A stretch of 60,750 bases of DNA from Parapedobacter soli (lineage in GTDB: Bacteria; Bacteroidota; Bacteroidia; Sphingobacteriales; Sphingobacteriaceae). The translations under genes and the position numbers were made by a program. Every line of letters starts with the position of its first letter. Positions within the stretch are counted from its first letter, which is position 1. Location of the stretch: contig NZ_JAMXAY010000010.1 of NCBI RefSeq assembly GCF_025460835.1, forward strand, positions 51,125-111,874. Direction: 5' to 3'. This document shows, piece after piece, positions 16,634 to 24,739 of this stretch. The notes below the pieces were generated by a model, which saw only the letters and a list, made by a program, of their open reading frames with translations, was not told the DNA's origin and ran no database searches.

Positions 16634-17524
16634 ATGGATTATTTAGATCATTTAGAGGCGGAGGCCATATACATTCTGAGGGAAGTAGCCGGGCAATTTG
16701 AAAAGCCCGCTCTACTGTTCTCCGGTGGGAAAGACTCGATTACGCTGGTGCATCTGGCAAAAAAGGCCTTCCGGCCGGGTAGATTCCCTTTTCCCTTGGT
16801 ACATATCGATACCGGCCACAATTTCCCGGAAACCATCGCTTTTCGGGACGAATTGATAGCAGAACTACAAGAAGAATTAATCGTTGGGTACGTACAAGAC
16901 AGTATCGATGCGGGGAAAGTAGTTGAACAGAAAGGAAAAAACGCTAGTCGCAATCAACTGCAAACCACCACACTATTGGATACCATTGCCGAAAATGGCT
17001 TTGATGCATGTATTGGCGGTGCACGCCGCGACGAAGAGAAGGCCAGAGCAAAAGAACGTATTTTTTCGGTACGTGACGAATTTGGGCAATGGGACCCCAA
17101 GCGGCAGCGTCCCGAACTATGGAACATCTACAATGGGCGGATCTTCAAAGGCGAAAATGTACGGGTGTTCCCCATCAGTAACTGGACTGAATTGGATGTA
17201 TGGAACTATATCCGGCGGGAAAACATCAAGCTACCATCGATTTATTTCTCACACGAGCGCGACGTCATTACCCGGAACGGGCAATTGATGACAGCCACGG
17301 AGTTCCTGAACATAGATCACGAAGACATCGTACAACGGCATCGGGTGCGTTTCCGTACAGTGGGCGACATGACGTGTACAGCCGCTGTGCTATCCGAAGC
17401 GTACCACATCGACGACATCATCGAAGAAATCCAGTTATCCAACGTTAGCGAACGGGGAGCTAGGATGGACGATAAAGTCTCGGAAGCCGCCATGGAGGAT
17501 CGGAAAAAAGGCGGATATTTTTAA
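16634..17524 (+). CDS. cysD: Sulfate adenylyltransferase subunit 2
   Basis: 296 residues, full length. With CysN it forms ATP sulfurylase, which makes APS from sulfate and ATP. The PP-loop pyrophosphatase motif LLFSGGKDSITLVHLA is near residue 29, followed by HIDTGHNFPET, GARRDEEKARAKERIFS and RPELWNIYNG, all family markers. It precedes cysN by 55 bp in the order cysD-cysN seen in most bacteria. Confidence 0.96.
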   Translation: MDYLDHLEAEAIYILREVAGQFEKPALLFSGGKDSITLVHLAKKAFRPGRFPFPLVHIDTGHNFPETIAFRDELIAELQEELIVGYVQDSIDAGKVVEQKGKNASRNQLQTTTLLDTIAENGFDACIGGARRDEEKARAKERIFSVRDEFGQWDPKRQRPELWNIYNGRIFKGENVRVFPISNWTELDVWNYIRRENIKLPSIYFSHERDVITRNGQLMTATEFLNIDHEDIVQRHRVRFRTVGDMTCTAAVLSEAYHIDDIIEEIQLSNVSERGARMDDKVSEAAMEDRKKGGYF

Positions 17525-17579
17525 GCCGTCTCACAATAGCAAAATAATAAAAACTCAAACAAAAAAGATAAAATCCAAC

Positions 17580-18833
17580 ATGGATCTATTGAAATTCATA
17601 ACGGCAGGTAGTGTAGACGACGGGAAAAGCACCTTGATTGGCAGGCTGTTGTATGATACAGACTCTATACTAGACGACCAATTGGAAGCTATCCAACGGG
17701 CTAACCGGAAAAATGACGATGGAACGTTAGATTTAGCCATTCTGACAGATGGCCTGAAGGCGGAACGCGAACAGGGCATCACTATTGATGTCGCTTACAA
17801 ATACTTCCATACAGATCGGCGTAAATTCATTATCGCCGATACACCAGGGCACATCCAATATACCCGAAACATGGTAACCGGCGCATCCAATGCTGATCTA
17901 GCCATTATTTTAATAGATGCCCGCAAAGGGGTTGTGGAACAAACACGGCGGCATTCATTTCTGGTATCGCTGTTAGCTATTCCCAATATCCTCGTTTGCA
18001 TCAATAAAATGGATATGGTTGATTACGATAAAGCGGTTTATGACAAAATCAGAGCCGATTATGAGCGGTTGGCCGGGAACATGGAAAAAACACAAGTGGA
18101 CTACATCCCTGTAAGTGCATTGAAAGGTGATAACATCGCGAGCAGTTCTTCAAATACACCCTGGTACGAAGGGAAACCACTATTGGAATTCCTCGAAACG
18201 GTAGAAGTGAACCGCCAACCCCAAACCCAGCAAGCCCGGTTCCCCGTGCAGTGGGTCATCCGCCCGCAAACCGTAGAGTTGCCGGATTATAGGGGCTACG
18301 CCGGCCGCATCGTAGGGGGGGATTTTTCCGTGGGAGACCGCGTCGTAGCGCTGCCTTCTGGATTTATGAGTACCATAACCCGTATCGAGCTGGCAGGCGA
18401 AAATTTACAGATTGGCGAAAATGGAGCGTCGGTCATCGTCCATCTGGCAGACGATATCGATATCAGTAGGGGAGATATGCTGGTGAAAGCTGATGAGCAG
18501 CCAGCTTTATCCCAAAGTTTCGAATCCGATATTTGCTGGATGGATACCAAACCACTCGACCTCGGCCAGACATATTTTTTACAACAGCACGGTAAGATAA
18601 CCAAGGTTAAAATACAGGATATCGTTTACCGTATCGACATCCAAACGCTCGAAAAATCAGCAAGCGACAGCTTTGGGCTCAACGATATTGGCAGGGTCCG
18701 TTTCAAAAGTGCAGATCCGCTAGCATTCGATCACTATGCTTCTAATAAGGCGAACGGCGGCGCTATACTTATCGATTCGCGCAATAACCTCACCATCGCC
18801 GCATTGATGATCGACAAACCCGTGGATAACTGA
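17580..18833 (+). CDS. cysN: Sulfate adenylyltransferase subunit 1 (GTPase)
   Basis: 417 residues. CysN is an EF-Tu-like GTPase that drives APS formation by CysD. G1 is SVDDGKSTLIGRLL (about 11-24), followed by EREQGITIDVAYKYF (G2), DTPGHIQYTRNM (G3) and NKMDMVDY (G4), and then the two beta-barrel domains. It is shorter than E. coli CysN (475) at the C-terminus and has no fused APS kinase (CysC), in agreement with the APS reductase in the same operon. It is the last gene of the sulfate unit. Confidence 0.95.
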   Translation: MDLLKFITAGSVDDGKSTLIGRLLYDTDSILDDQLEAIQRANRKNDDGTLDLAILTDGLKAEREQGITIDVAYKYFHTDRRKFIIADTPGHIQYTRNMVTGASNADLAIILIDARKGVVEQTRRHSFLVSLLAIPNILVCINKMDMVDYDKAVYDKIRADYERLAGNMEKTQVDYIPVSALKGDNIASSSSNTPWYEGKPLLEFLETVEVNRQPQTQQARFPVQWVIRPQTVELPDYRGYAGRIVGGDFSVGDRVVALPSGFMSTITRIELAGENLQIGENGASVIVHLADDIDISRGDMLVKADEQPALSQSFESDICWMDTKPLDLGQTYFLQQHGKITKVKIQDIVYRIDIQTLEKSASDSFGLNDIGRVRFKSADPLAFDHYASNKANGGAILIDSRNNLTIAALMIDKPVDN

Positions 18834-18866
18834 TAGGAACTTTTATTTCTTCGGCAAAATAGGAAC

Positions 18867-18900
18867 GAGGCCCCCCGAAGGAGGCTTCTCACTTTCTTAT
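18867..18900 (+). terminator. Weak hairpin terminator candidate after cysN
   Basis: The stem pairs 18867-18875 with 18880-18888, with one C-A mismatch and one G-U pair and a CGAA loop. The tail TCTCACTTTCTTATTT is only moderately T-rich. It begins 34 bases after the cysN stop, a usual place for a terminator. Confidence 0.4.
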
Positions 18901-19108
18901 TTAACATAACGTGTATTATCATGATATTGGATGGGAAGAATATGCTGTACTTATATATACAGGCTAGAATCCTTACCCGTGCAGCAGGGAAACCCCTTTG
19001 GAGTTATTCTTAGGCAGATTACGCAATGTTGTTTTGACGTAATTTCAATAAAATACCAATATAACATTAAAAATTCATAAAAAAATGTGACTTTGATTAA
19101 AATTTTTT

Positions 19109-19116
19109 TAAATTTG
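19109..19116 (+). promoter_or_regulatory. -7 element of gdhA
   Basis: TAAATTTG matches TAnnTTTG and lies 27 bases before the gdhA ATG. A TTTG at 19092-19095 is a possible -33 element but sits closer than usual (13 bases). Confidence 0.5.
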
Positions 19117-19143
19117 CCTGCTTCATAAAACTTACAACGCAAT

Positions 19144-20475
19144 ATGCCAAACTATTTCGAATCGTTTATCGATTATGTCACAGCACGTAACCCCAATCAA
19201 CCTGAATATCTGCAAGCGGTAAAGGAAGTCGCGGAAGACGTTATTCCATATATCGAAACCCAAGCCAGGGAGTTGATTGCTTGCAGGCTTTTCGAACGTA
19301 TCACCGAGCCGGAGCGGACAATCTCTTTCCGCGTGGTTTGGTTGGATGATTCCAATAATGTGCAAATCAACCGTGGTTATCGTGTCCAGATGAATAGTGC
19401 CTTGGGCCCTTATAAAGGCGGGTTACGGTTCTCCCCCACCGTGAACCTCAGCGTGTTGAAATTCCTTGCATTTGAGCAAACATTTAAGAATAGCCTCACA
19501 GGGCTTCCTCTCGGAGCCGGTAAAGGTGGGGCCGATTTCGATCCGCGGGATAAATCCGATAGCGAAATCATGCGTTTCTGCCAGAGTTTCATGACCGAGT
19601 TATACCGCCATATCGGCGCAGACACGGATGTCCCTGCTGGGGATATTGGTGTCGGCGAACGTGAAATTGGGTATTTATTTGGCCAGTATAAGCGTATCCG
19701 AAATAATTTTACAGGTGTTCTTACGGGCAAGGGCCCGGCATGGGGTGGTAGTTTCATCAGGCCGGAAGCTACCGGTTTCGGTCTACTCTATTTTGTGGAG
19801 CGCATGTTATATGAAACACAAGATTCGCTTAGGGGCAAAACCATAGCTATCTCCGGAGCAGGTAACGTGGCTTACTACGCTGCCCTCAAAGCACTTTCTT
19901 TGGGAGCTAAAGTAATCACCATTTCCAATAGCAACGGCACTATCTATGATGAACACGGTTTTACACAGGAAAAACTGGATTATGTAGCCTCGCTCAAGCG
20001 CAATTTGAAGGAATACACCAACCGCTTCCCGGCAGAGTACCACCCTGACAAAAAGCCGTGGCAGTTTGCATGCGATATCGCCCTACCATGTGCAACGCAA
20101 AACGAACTCGATGAGCAGGATGTGAAGCAACTCGTAAAAAACGGTTGCATGTGTATTGCGGAAGGTGCGAACATGCCTTGTACCGAGGCAGCAGTAAAGG
20201 CAATCATGAAAGCCAAGATACTCTATGCCCCTGGCAAGGCCGCAAACGCCGGCGGTGTAGCGGTATCGGGCCTCGAAATGTCACAAAACCGGATCGGCCA
20301 GCAATGGACTGCTGAGAAAGTCGACAGCAAACTCAAACGTATCATGCAGGAAATACACGACACGTGCGTACATTACGGTAAAGACAGAAATGGTGTCATT
20401 AATTATATGAAAGGGGCCAATATCGGTGGGTTCGTAAAAGTGGCCACGGCCATGAAAGCTCAAGGATATGTTTAA
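19144..20475 (+). CDS. gdhA: Glutamate dehydrogenase, NADP-specific type
   Basis: 443 residues, the length of the hexameric NADP-dependent class. It interconverts 2-oxoglutarate plus ammonia and glutamate. Landmarks are RVQMNSALGPYKGGLRFSPTVNLSVLKFLAFEQ, PLGAGKGGADFDPRDKSD (the catalytic Lys is in GAGKGG), the Asp of DVPAGDIGVG, and the Rossmann segment ISGAGNVAYYAALKAL. Cofactor preference is inferred from overall similarity to class I enzymes. A small conserved-looking gene follows after 10 bp. Confidence 0.94.
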   Translation: MPNYFESFIDYVTARNPNQPEYLQAVKEVAEDVIPYIETQARELIACRLFERITEPERTISFRVVWLDDSNNVQINRGYRVQMNSALGPYKGGLRFSPTVNLSVLKFLAFEQTFKNSLTGLPLGAGKGGADFDPRDKSDSEIMRFCQSFMTELYRHIGADTDVPAGDIGVGEREIGYLFGQYKRIRNNFTGVLTGKGPAWGGSFIRPEATGFGLLYFVERMLYETQDSLRGKTIAISGAGNVAYYAALKALSLGAKVITISNSNGTIYDEHGFTQEKLDYVASLKRNLKEYTNRFPAEYHPDKKPWQFACDIALPCATQNELDEQDVKQLVKNGCMCIAEGANMPCTEAAVKAIMKAKILYAPGKAANAGGVAVSGLEMSQNRIGQQWTAEKVDSKLKRIMQEIHDTCVHYGKDRNGVINYMKGANIGGFVKVATAMKAQGYV

Positions 20476-20485
20476 ATAGGTGCCA

Positions 20486-20734
20486 ATGAGAACCGTCGCC
20501 GAACTTCCCCACCCCGATTTCAAGATCACCATCTTCACGATGAACCAAAAGTTCATTGTCAAGTTTGAGCAAGGCACGCTTGAACAGGTGTATAAAATTG
20601 CTGAGTCTGATATCACCGGTGGTGTCGACGGACTATTCCAGCTAATCGATGCGGAGTTTTCCAAATCTGTTGCCGCTCGGTTTGACGAGATGCGGCGGAG
20701 CTTTATAGATACGTATAATAGGTACGAATATTAA
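20486..20734 (+). CDS. Small hypothetical protein downstream of gdhA
   Basis: 82 residues from the ATG at 20486; a GTG at 20480 would add two. No domain or membrane segment is recognised; the protein is mixed polar with an acidic middle (ESDITGGVDGLFQLIDAEF) and a basic, Tyr-rich end (RRSFIDTYNRYEY). It begins 10 bp after gdhA, so it is probably co-transcribed. Its stop codon overlaps the stop codon of the convergent sirtuin gene in TTAA. That tight packing and the normal codon use favour a real gene. Confidence 0.6.
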   Translation: MRTVAELPHPDFKITIFTMNQKFIVKFEQGTLEQVYKIAESDITGGVDGLFQLIDAEFSKSVAARFDEMRRSFIDTYNRYEY

Positions 20735-21414
20735 GCCATCAACTGGTCAACCACGTGTGGTACACCCGTCGTTGCTTTTCGAGCGATACGGGTAACGGGC
20801 CGTTGGATCTGTAATTCGGAGGCGTGCGGATCCACGATGTAGACGTCAGCGTCCATGGGTACTTCGTTAAGTAGACCTGCTGCTGGATAGACTTGCAATG
20901 AAGTACCTACCACCAGGAAAACACTAGCTTGCCTGCAAACGCGAATGGCCAGTTCCATCGCCGGCACGGGTTCGCCAAACCATACTACATGTGGCCGCAG
21001 TTGGCTACCGAGCTCGCAATGCTCGCCCATCGTTATTTCACTCCCCACTATCGGATAGGTAAGCCGTGGATCGATGCTCGATTGTGATTTGGTAATCAGC
21101 CCATGCAGATGCAATACATTTGTAGACCCCGCCCGCTCATGCAAATCATCTATGTTCTGGGTTACAATGGTTACCTTCTTTTTATTTTCCAGGGCTGCCA
21201 AAGCTAGGTGGGCAGCATTGGGTTTTGCCGCCAATACCGACTTCCGTCGCATATTATAGAATGCCTGCACGAGTTCAGGGTTCTGCTTCCATGCCTGAGG
21301 CGTTGCAACGTCCTCAACGCGGTAACCTTCCCAAAGTCCGTCCTCTCCCCTGAATGTCTTGAGCCCGCTCTCGGCTGAAATTCCTGCACCGGTAAATACT
21401 ACTACATGTTCCAT
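20731..21414 (-). CDS. cobB: NAD-dependent protein deacylase, class III sirtuin without zinc cysteines
   Basis: 227 residues from ATG 21414; the frame is open to 21549, but those 45 residues overlap the rnhA promoter and precede the conserved start. It removes acyl groups from lysines using NAD. Motifs are FTGAGISAESGLKTFRG, VTQNIDDLHERAG and catalytic His104 in LHLHG. Tyr53 and Arg56 (FYNMRR) form the Y-x-x-R pair of desuccinylase-type sirtuins. The usual C-x2-C...C-x2-C zinc site is missing: the first pair reads SQSS, and only one Cys remains before LRPHVVWFGE. It is divergent from rnhA with 70 bp between them. Confidence 0.9.
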   Translation of the reverse strand: MEHVVVFTGAGISAESGLKTFRGEDGLWEGYRVEDVATPQAWKQNPELVQAFYNMRRKSVLAAKPNAAHLALAALENKKKVTIVTQNIDDLHERAGSTNVLHLHGLITKSQSSIDPRLTYPIVGSEITMGEHCELGSQLRPHVVWFGEPVPAMELAIRVCRQASVFLVVGTSLQVYPAAGLLNEVPMDADVYIVDPHASELQIQRPVTRIARKATTGVPHVVDQLMA

Positions 21415-21471
21415 AAACGCAAAATAAGCAATTCCGGGCAGATATATCAACCGATTCCGACATGAATGAAC

Positions 21472-21479
21472 TACATTTG
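21472..21479 (+). promoter_or_regulatory. -7 element of rnhA, five bases from the start codon
   Basis: TACATTTG (TAnnTTTG) is followed by five bases and the ATG at 21485, so the rnhA mRNA is predicted to be leaderless or nearly so. Confidence 0.65.
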
Positions 21480-21484
21480 CGGCA

Positions 21485-21943
21485 ATGATTGAACTATATA
21501 CAGATGGAGCATCGAGCGGTAATCCGGGCCCAGGCGGGTACGGTGTCATCCTGCGGTCAGGCCCTCACTATAAGGAGTTGTCGGAAGGATTCCGTAAAAC
21601 AACGAATAATCGGATGGAGCTGATGGCCGTAATCAAAGGCCTAGAAGCTCTTAAAAAACCAAACGAAAATGTAACCATTTATTCCGATTCGAAATATGTC
21701 ATTGACGCTGTGGAAAAAGGTTGGGTGCACGGTTGGGTACGTAAAGGATTTGCAGGCAAGAAAAATCCTGATCTTTGGATGCGTTTCCTCAATGTATATA
21801 AACTGCACAACGTCAAATTTGTGTGGGTGAAGGGGCATGCAGGACACCCTGAAAACGAACGTTGCGACCGCCTCGCGGTACAAGCCTCTCAGGATTCAGC
21901 CAATTGGAAAATCGATACCGTATTTGAAACAGGCAACGGATGA
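21485..21943 (+). CDS. rnhA: Ribonuclease HI
   Basis: 152 residues, the length of bacterial RNase HI. It cuts RNA in RNA-DNA hybrids, removing primers and R-loops. The four metal-binding carboxylates are seen as Asp7 ([14 protein letters not shown]), Glu45 ([12 protein letters not shown]), Asp68 (IYSDSKYVI) and Asp128 (ENERCDRLA); [10 protein letters not shown] contains the catalytic His loop. It is transcribed away from the sirtuin gene, with no linked neighbour downstream. Confidence 0.96.
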   Translation: MIELYTDGASSGNPGPGGYGVILRSGPHYKELSEGFRKTTNNRMELMAVIKGLEALKKPNENVTIYSDSKYVIDAVEKGWVHGWVRKGFAGKKNPDLWMRFLNVYKLHNVKFVWVKGHAGHPENERCDRLAVQASQDSANWKIDTVFETGNG

Positions 21944-22046
21944 CGGCGTTAATGCATAAATACCTATTTTGGTGTATTGGCATTGCCCTGATTTTTCACG
22001 ATGTTTGTTAACATACTAGTAATAAGTTTTTTAACAAAGCCATAAG

Positions 22047-22553
22047 ATGAAAAGTACAAATTCTCCAAAGAAAAGTAAATTAAACCTCATCCCTGTTGAA
22101 CTGGCACAGCAGATGGTTAATGCGTATGACAAGCAGCGCCGTGGGCCGGCCGCAAAGCAACGGAGCAAAGAATTAGGAAAAACCGTTCAAGAGCCCCGCT
22201 CGTTTTGGGTAAGTAAGGACGCGCTCTTAGAGTTGCTGGCAATCAATAAGGCCGACGGGATCCGGTTCTATTATGCTATAGCGGATGATTATCCGGGATT
22301 CGAATTAAAAAGGCCCGAACATAAGAAAGCGCATACCGCCATAATGGTGGCCACGCGATCCGTAGATCCTGACAATCCTACCATGGAGAACAGTGTGGAT
22401 TGTCTCAATATACCCCGTAAAGAAGCAACCATACATAAGGAGAAAGGCGGTATTGGCCCCGTGGTTTTGCCCATCACTTCATCGTTAGCAGGACTACCTG
22501 CAGATGAACTGGACCTATGCCCCCCACCGTCGCCCAAGGGCCAGTTGTTATAG
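22047..22553 (+). CDS. Hypothetical protein, first gene of a signalling cluster
   Basis: 168 residues, cytoplasmic by composition, with a basic N-terminus and no membrane segment. No family was recognised. Visible features are PRSFWVSKDALLELLAINKADGIRFYYAIADD in the middle and the C-terminal LCPPPSPKGQLL, a Pro-rich tail with one Cys. It is followed 93 bp later by a 7-TM protein and then a kinase/regulator pair on the same strand. A stable hairpin (22578-22605) separates it from the 7-TM gene, so relative expression may differ. Confidence 0.65.
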   Translation: MKSTNSPKKSKLNLIPVELAQQMVNAYDKQRRGPAAKQRSKELGKTVQEPRSFWVSKDALLELLAINKADGIRFYYAIADDYPGFELKRPEHKKAHTAIMVATRSVDPDNPTMENSVDCLNIPRKEATIHKEKGGIGPVVLPITSSLAGLPADELDLCPPPSPKGQLL

Positions 22554-22577
22554 GCAACAGTATATAGTCGAAAGCGC

Positions 22578-22605
22578 TCCACCGGGCCGCAAATGATCCG
22601 GTGGA
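22578..22605 (+). promoter_or_regulatory. Hairpin between the hypothetical gene and the 7-TM gene
   Basis: The perfect 8-base stem TCCACCGG (22578-22585) with CCGGTGGA (22598-22605) and a 12-base loop can be extended outwards by two more pairs across one mismatch. No T-run follows, so it is not a standard terminator; it may be an RNA processing or stability element, or a dyad binding site. Confidence 0.5.
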
Positions 22606-22646
22606 ACGTTGAAGCTCCGACCAACGTCCCAATAAAATATCGACCT

Positions 22647-23303
22647 ATGAATAGTGTTACCATCATTCTGTTAGGAATAATTTTATTAGGCGTAGTAATC
22701 GGATTATACCGCTGGCATAAGCTCGACCTGCCCGTATTGAAGCTATTCCCTTATTTTTTGTTGTTTCAGTTCATTTACCAGTTGTTTGCTTCGTTATATT
22801 CCTTTGTCTTTACCGACCACGCCTCCAATCATTTCATTTTCAATGGTGTCCTACCAGTAAATATCTTGTTTTTCGGCGTACTGTTCCACGGTGTAATCAG
22901 AAACCCCACTACACGCAAAATCATTATTGCCGGCACCGTGCTCAATCTGGTGTTTTTCTTTATCGATCTATTTTTTATCCAGGACTTCTCATTTCTGATG
23001 ACCTATCCACGCACCACCATGTCGGTATCGCTAGTTGTATTCGCGTTACTTTATTTCCACGAGCTCATCAAGTCAGACCGTGGATATGACATTAATCCAG
23101 TGCGCAATGCCGCATTCTGGATTGTCACCGGGATATTCTTTTTCTATCTCAGCAGTACGCTCACCATTATTTTCTGGAACTATTTCGTGGTCAACAACGT
23201 TTATTTCGGATCGGTTATGATGCGTGTTTTTGCCTTTATATTGTATTCCATGTATATTGCCGGCATATTGCTGCATAGACCATATAGCAGGGCGAACCAG
23301 TAG
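22647..23303 (+). CDS. Seven-transmembrane hypothetical protein next to a histidine kinase
   Basis: 218 residues from the ATG at 22647; the frame extends upstream to 22593, but those residues overlap the hairpin. Seven hydrophobic stretches are visible, beginning at about residues 3, 33, 62, 88, 110, 147 and 180, joined by short loops. No enzymatic motif or known family was recognised. The kinase encoded 19 bp downstream has one membrane segment and almost no periplasmic part, so this protein is a good candidate for its sensory partner, by inference from layout only. Confidence 0.7.
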   Translation: MNSVTIILLGIILLGVVIGLYRWHKLDLPVLKLFPYFLLFQFIYQLFASLYSFVFTDHASNHFIFNGVLPVNILFFGVLFHGVIRNPTTRKIIIAGTVLNLVFFFIDLFFIQDFSFLMTYPRTTMSVSLVVFALLYFHELIKSDRGYDINPVRNAAFWIVTGIFFFYLSSTLTIIFWNYFVVNNVYFGSVMMRVFAFILYSMYIAGILLHRPYSRANQ

Positions 23304-23322
23304 CCTGCCAACGTATTGAATT

Positions 23323-24084
23323 GTGGAAGAAACCATAAATATTGAAATAGCGATTGCAGTCCTATTTGGCAGCCTGATGCTTGCATTGATCGGTGTGTTC
23401 ATGTTCCTCATGGTCATTATTTACCAAAAGCGCAAAATCAAGGGAATCCGAGAGCAACAGCGGCTTATTGCTCAATATGAACAAGCTGTATTGAAAGCCA
23501 AAGTGGAGATGCGTGAGGAAACGCTGAAATACGTGGGGCAGGAACTCCACGACAATGTGGGGCAGGTACTCTCTTTGATCAAGCTATACCTCTCCCGGCC
23601 CGACACGCAGCAAAAGCCTGATGTGAAGCACCTGATCGATCAAGCTATTACAGATATCCGCTCATTGTCGCACGATCTCAATATCAACCGCGTGGAACAA
23701 TACTCGCTGGGTGATTTCATCGAGCAAGAGCTCTATAAGGTAAACAAAACGGGAGTCGTTAAGATATCGTTCGAAAATAACGGCTTTTGCGAACCCGCTT
23801 CCATCCACGATAGGCTGATGATCAGTCGGATATTTCAGGAGTGTATCAATAATATCCTAAAACATGCGGAGGCTAAACATATATTTGTTAAGTTAGAGGC
23901 GGCCAAAGGATGCTGTGCCCTATCCATAGCCGATGATGGTATTGGATTCGAATCAGCTTCAACGTTAAAGGGGTCGGGACTTATCAATATATACGACCGG
24001 GTCAATCTCATCGGCGGGCATATCGAAATAGATTCCGCGCCTGGCGATGGAACCAAGGTTTTATTGCGTATACCGAACGAATGA
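23323..24084 (+). CDS. Sensor histidine kinase, NarL-type (HisKA_3)
   Basis: 253 residues starting from a GTG codon at 23323. One membrane helix at about residues 8-34 is followed by a coiled segment. The dimerisation/phosphoacceptor domain has LHDNVGQVLSLIKLYL with His76, and the HATPase domain has FQECINNILKHAEAKH (N box), ADDGIGFE (G1) and GSGLINIYDRV (G2). The periplasmic part is only about seven residues, so it cannot hold a sensor domain of its own. It is followed 21 bp later by its probable cognate response regulator. Confidence 0.92.
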   Translation: MEETINIEIAIAVLFGSLMLALIGVFMFLMVIIYQKRKIKGIREQQRLIAQYEQAVLKAKVEMREETLKYVGQELHDNVGQVLSLIKLYLSRPDTQQKPDVKHLIDQAITDIRSLSHDLNINRVEQYSLGDFIEQELYKVNKTGVVKISFENNGFCEPASIHDRLMISRIFQECINNILKHAEAKHIFVKLEAAKGCCALSIADDGIGFESASTLKGSGLINIYDRVNLIGGHIEIDSAPGDGTKVLLRIPNE

Positions 24085-24105
24085 CACCCAATTGCAGGAT
24101 AAACA

Positions 24106-24723
24106 ATGATCACTATTGCTATAGCAGATGACCATAAGCTGATGTCGGAAGGCGTTGCATCGATTCTACAATCGGATGCCGAGCTGTCGGTTGTTAAGAT
24201 TTGCAGTAATGGCAGGGAGCTCATCGACTATTTACACAAAAATACGGTCGACCTGGTGTTGGTCGACCTGAATATGCCGATATTGGATGGACCCGATACG
24301 ATCCGCATTATCAAAAACAACCAGTTTTCCTGCAAAATCGTGGTGCTAAGCATGTATGCCGACGAAAACATCTATGCCAAATGCCGTGAATTGGATATCA
24401 ATGGCTATTTGCACAAAGACTCCGATGCGCAGCACCTTATAGACACCATCAAACAAATCCATAAGGGGCACAACCATTTCGATTATGAACGTGCAGCAGC
24501 TGCCGAACCAAATAAGCTTTTCGACGATAAATTCCTGAATAAGTTCAAGCTCTCCCCACGCGAATTGGAAATTATAACGTTAGTAAGTGGAGGCCTTACC
24601 AATCAAGAGATAGCAGATAAGCTCTTCCTGTCAGTTCACACGGTGATGACGCACCGCAAAAATATCCTTCATAAGCTGCAAGTGCGTAATACGGCAGAGA
24701 TGCTGTCCCTAATCAATGGTTGA
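24106..24723 (+). CDS. Response regulator, NarL/FixJ family
   Basis: 205 residues. The receiver domain (1-120) has Asp9-Asp10 in ADDHKL, phosphoacceptor Asp54 in LVLVDLNMP, and the conserved Lys in YLHKDS. The C-terminal LuxR-type helix-turn-helix has LSPRELEIITLVSGGLTNQEIADKLFLSVHTVMTHRKNI. It is a transcription factor controlled by the adjacent kinase; target genes cannot be read, although genes of such units are often self-regulated. It converges with lysA, leaving 16 bp and no clear terminator. Confidence 0.94.
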   Translation: MITIAIADDHKLMSEGVASILQSDAELSVVKICSNGRELIDYLHKNTVDLVLVDLNMPILDGPDTIRIIKNNQFSCKIVVLSMYADENIYAKCRELDINGYLHKDSDAQHLIDTIKQIHKGHNHFDYERAAAAEPNKLFDDKFLNKFKLSPRELEIITLVSGGLTNQEIADKLFLSVHTVMTHRKNILHKLQVRNTAEMLSLING

Positions 24724-24739
24724 GGGCTAACAATAGGTC

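Larger units (their letters stand above)
18834..19143. other. Intergenic region cysN-gdhA
   Basis: 310 bp without a gene. A GC-rich hairpin near 18867-18888 (stem GCCnCC/GGnGGC, loop CGAA) is followed by a T-rich but interrupted tail and may end the sulfate operon. A dyad ATTACG-N14-CGTAAT lies at 19018-19043, about 66 bases upstream of the gdhA -7 element TAAATTTG at 19109-19116. The rest is AT-rich. Confidence 0.55.
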
